Below, one piece after another: positions 4,757 through 5,910 of a stretch of DNA of 5,910 nucleotides. Both the position numbers and the translations under genes were made by a program. Within the stretch, counting starts at the first letter, position 1, and each line of letters begins with the position of its first letter. The DNA is from an archaeon (GTDB lineage: Archaea > Nanobdellota > Nanobdellia > Woesearchaeales > JAHJEM01). The notes below the pieces were generated by a model, which worked only from the letters and a program-made list of their open reading frames with translations, did no database searches and was not told the DNA's origin. Location of the stretch: assembly GCA_020057445.1 (NCBI GenBank), contig JAGVFV010000071.1, forward strand, positions 1 to 5,910, given 5' to 3'.

Positions 4757-5910
4757 ATGCTTGTCGAATCTGAGACTTTGGAATTGAAGAAGTCCACATC
4801 TGAATTGAAGGAGGCGGTGATTTCTATTGTTGCGATTCTCAACAAGCATAAGAAAGGGCTTCTGTATTTTGGCGTGAAGAATGATGGAACTGCTGTTGGT
4901 CAGCACGTGACTGGATCGACATTGCGGGAAGTTTCACAAGGAATTTCCAATGCGATTGAACCGAAGATTTTTCCTGAAGTCGAATCAGAAGTCGTTGATG
5001 GCAAGAACTGCATTCGGGTGTCTTTCGAGGGTCATGATCCGCCGTACTTCGCTTATGGCAGGGCATACATCCGGGTGGCTGATGAGGACAAGCAGTTGTC
5101 TGCGCGGGAATTGGAGAACGTAATTTTGAGGAAGACGAGTGTTCGCTGGGATGGTAAGATTTCAGATGCAGGGCTTGATGAGGTTGATGATGCGACGCTG
5201 AGAGAGTTTGTGCAGAAGGCTAACCAGTCACAGAGAATCAAGTTCACGTTCACCAACAAAAAAGACGTTCTTGAAAAATTAGGGCTTGTCAAGGACGCGA
5301 AGCTTACGAATGCGGGTTGGCTTCTTTTTTCGAAGAATGAGCCTGTTGAAGTGCAGGCTGCTGTCTTTGCAGGCACGGACAAGACAACTTTTCTTGACAT
5401 CAAGCAGTTCAAGGGAAATATTTTCCAGTTGCTTAAAGTTGCTGAATCGTATATCAAGGAGCGCATTAATTGGAAGGCGCGTCTTGTTGAGAGGCGGCGT
5501 GAGGAGGTTCCTGAAATTCCTTTACGTGCCATTACAGAAGCATTGGTCAATTCGTTTTGTCATCGGGATTACCAAGCTCCAGAAAGCAACAAGATAGCCA
5601 TATTCAAGGATCGCGTCGAGATTTGGAATCCAGGAGACTTTCCAGAAGGTTACAAGCCACAGGATTTCATCAAACAGGATTTACCGTCAATCTTGAGAAA
5701 TCCTCTTATTGCGAATACGCTCTATCTCAGCTCTGACATCGAAAAGTGGGGTTCTGGATTGAAGAGAATAAATGATGAATGCTCAGTACAACAGGTTACT
5801 GTTGCATTCACCATCCTCAAGTATGGTTTTGCTGTGCAATTTACACGACCTAATATTGATAATGCAGGTGGTCAGAAAAGTGGTCAGAAAAGTGGTCAGA
5901 AAAGTGGTCA
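4757..5910 (+). CDS. Schlafen AlbA_2 domain ATP-binding protein, partial (3' end cut by window)
   Basis: The frame stays open for 384 codons to the window edge. Residues 1-120 are an AlbA_2 (Schlafen-type, formerly AAA_4) putative nucleic-acid-binding domain: ESETLELKKS (4-13), GLLYFGVKNDG (34-44), YIRVADED (104-111). About 180-365 contain the GHKL-like ATP-binding part seen in proteins often misnamed RecG-like helicases: EALVNSFCHRDY (261-272) with the N-box Asn265, VEIWNPGDFPEG (287-298), and RNPLIANTLYL through WGSGLKRI (314-338). No helicase motifs are present. The family usually continues into a winged helix, which would lie beyond the edge, after the GQKS repeats that begin at residue 372. 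Members are thought to be regulators, and some occur in defence loci. The ATG is supported by GAGGT 7 nt upstream. The gene starts 61 nt after the recombinase stop. Confidence 0.88.
   Translation, partial: MLVESETLELKKSTSELKEAVISIVAILNKHKKGLLYFGVKNDGTAVGQHVTGSTLREVSQGISNAIEPKIFPEVESEVVDGKNCIRVSFEGHDPPYFAYGRAYIRVADEDKQLSARELENVILRKTSVRWDGKISDAGLDEVDDATLREFVQKANQSQRIKFTFTNKKDVLEKLGLVKDAKLTNAGWLLFSKNEPVEVQAAVFAGTDKTTFLDIKQFKGNIFQLLKVAESYIKERINWKARLVERRREEVPEIPLRAITEALVNSFCHRDYQAPESNKIAIFKDRVEIWNPGDFPEGYKPQDFIKQDLPSILRNPLIANTLYLSSDIEKWGSGLKRINDECSVQQVTVAFTILKYGFAVQFTRPNIDNAGGQKSGQKSGQKSG
5870..5910 (+). repeat. In-frame 12-bp tandem repeat encoding GQKS
   Basis: GGTCAGAAAAGT is repeated perfectly at 5870, 5882 and 5894, and a fourth copy begins at 5906 and runs off the edge. 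Each unit encodes Gly-Gln-Lys-Ser, extending a basic, flexible linker after the ATP-binding domain. Because 12 is a multiple of 3, gain or loss of units changes linker length but not frame. The total number of copies cannot be seen. Confidence 0.95.

Noticed and set aside
5053..5550. Minus-strand frame of 165 codons opposite the AlbA_2 gene
   Set aside because: Its serine-rich, low-information translation is typical of an antisense shadow, and the opposite strand carries well-conserved ATP-binding motifs.

Overview
The window looks archaeal. It carries a compact minus-strand cluster of archaeal/eukaryotic-type information genes: ribosomal protein L37Ae, RNA polymerase subunit P, a Pcc1-like KEOPS subunit, prefoldin beta and a UPF0147 protein. 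There are also archaeal TATA boxes about 25 nt upstream of apparently leaderless starts. Small proteins, overlapping genes and the style of the recombinase would suit a DPANN lineage such as Woesearchaeota, or a euryarchaeon. The sequence alone does not settle which.

Layout. Positions 1-244 hold no convincing gene but contain several inverted repeats. Positions 245-1422 (minus) are one five-gene operon read from a TATA box near 1448: rpl37ae, rpoP, pcc1, pfdB, UPF0147, joined by overlaps of 4-8 bp or a 6-bp gap. Positions 1423-1617 are a divergent intergenic region with the operon promoter, an opposing TATA box near 1536 and a perfect 19-bp tandem repeat in the leader of the next gene. Positions 1636-3208 (plus) are a two-gene operon: an alpha/beta hydrolase and a PhzF-family isomerase/epimerase-like protein, coupled by a ribosome binding site that overlaps the upstream stop codon. 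Positions 3349-4695 (plus) are a tyrosine recombinase with an unusual catalytic box and a C-terminal zinc ribbon plus coiled coil, starting at a probably leaderless GTG. Positions 4757 to the window end hold a Schlafen AlbA_2/GHKL-type ATP-binding protein with its own promoter and ribosome binding site. It is cut off inside an in-frame 12-bp tandem repeat.

How the parts relate. The minus operon is housekeeping: ribosome, transcription, tRNA t6A modification and protein folding. The hydrolase/PhzF pair looks like an accessory metabolic unit of unknown substrate. The recombinase and the AlbA_2 protein look like accessory genes linked to DNA or regulation, but no tRNA, attachment site or other mobile-element hallmark is visible. 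The most interesting signal is the 19-bp array. Removing exactly three units (57 bp) would put the hydrolase TATA box about 25 nt from an in-frame GTG, the same leaderless geometry as the recombinase. This suggests that repeat expansion turned a leaderless gene into one with a roughly 74-nt leader carrying a 12-codon upstream frame.
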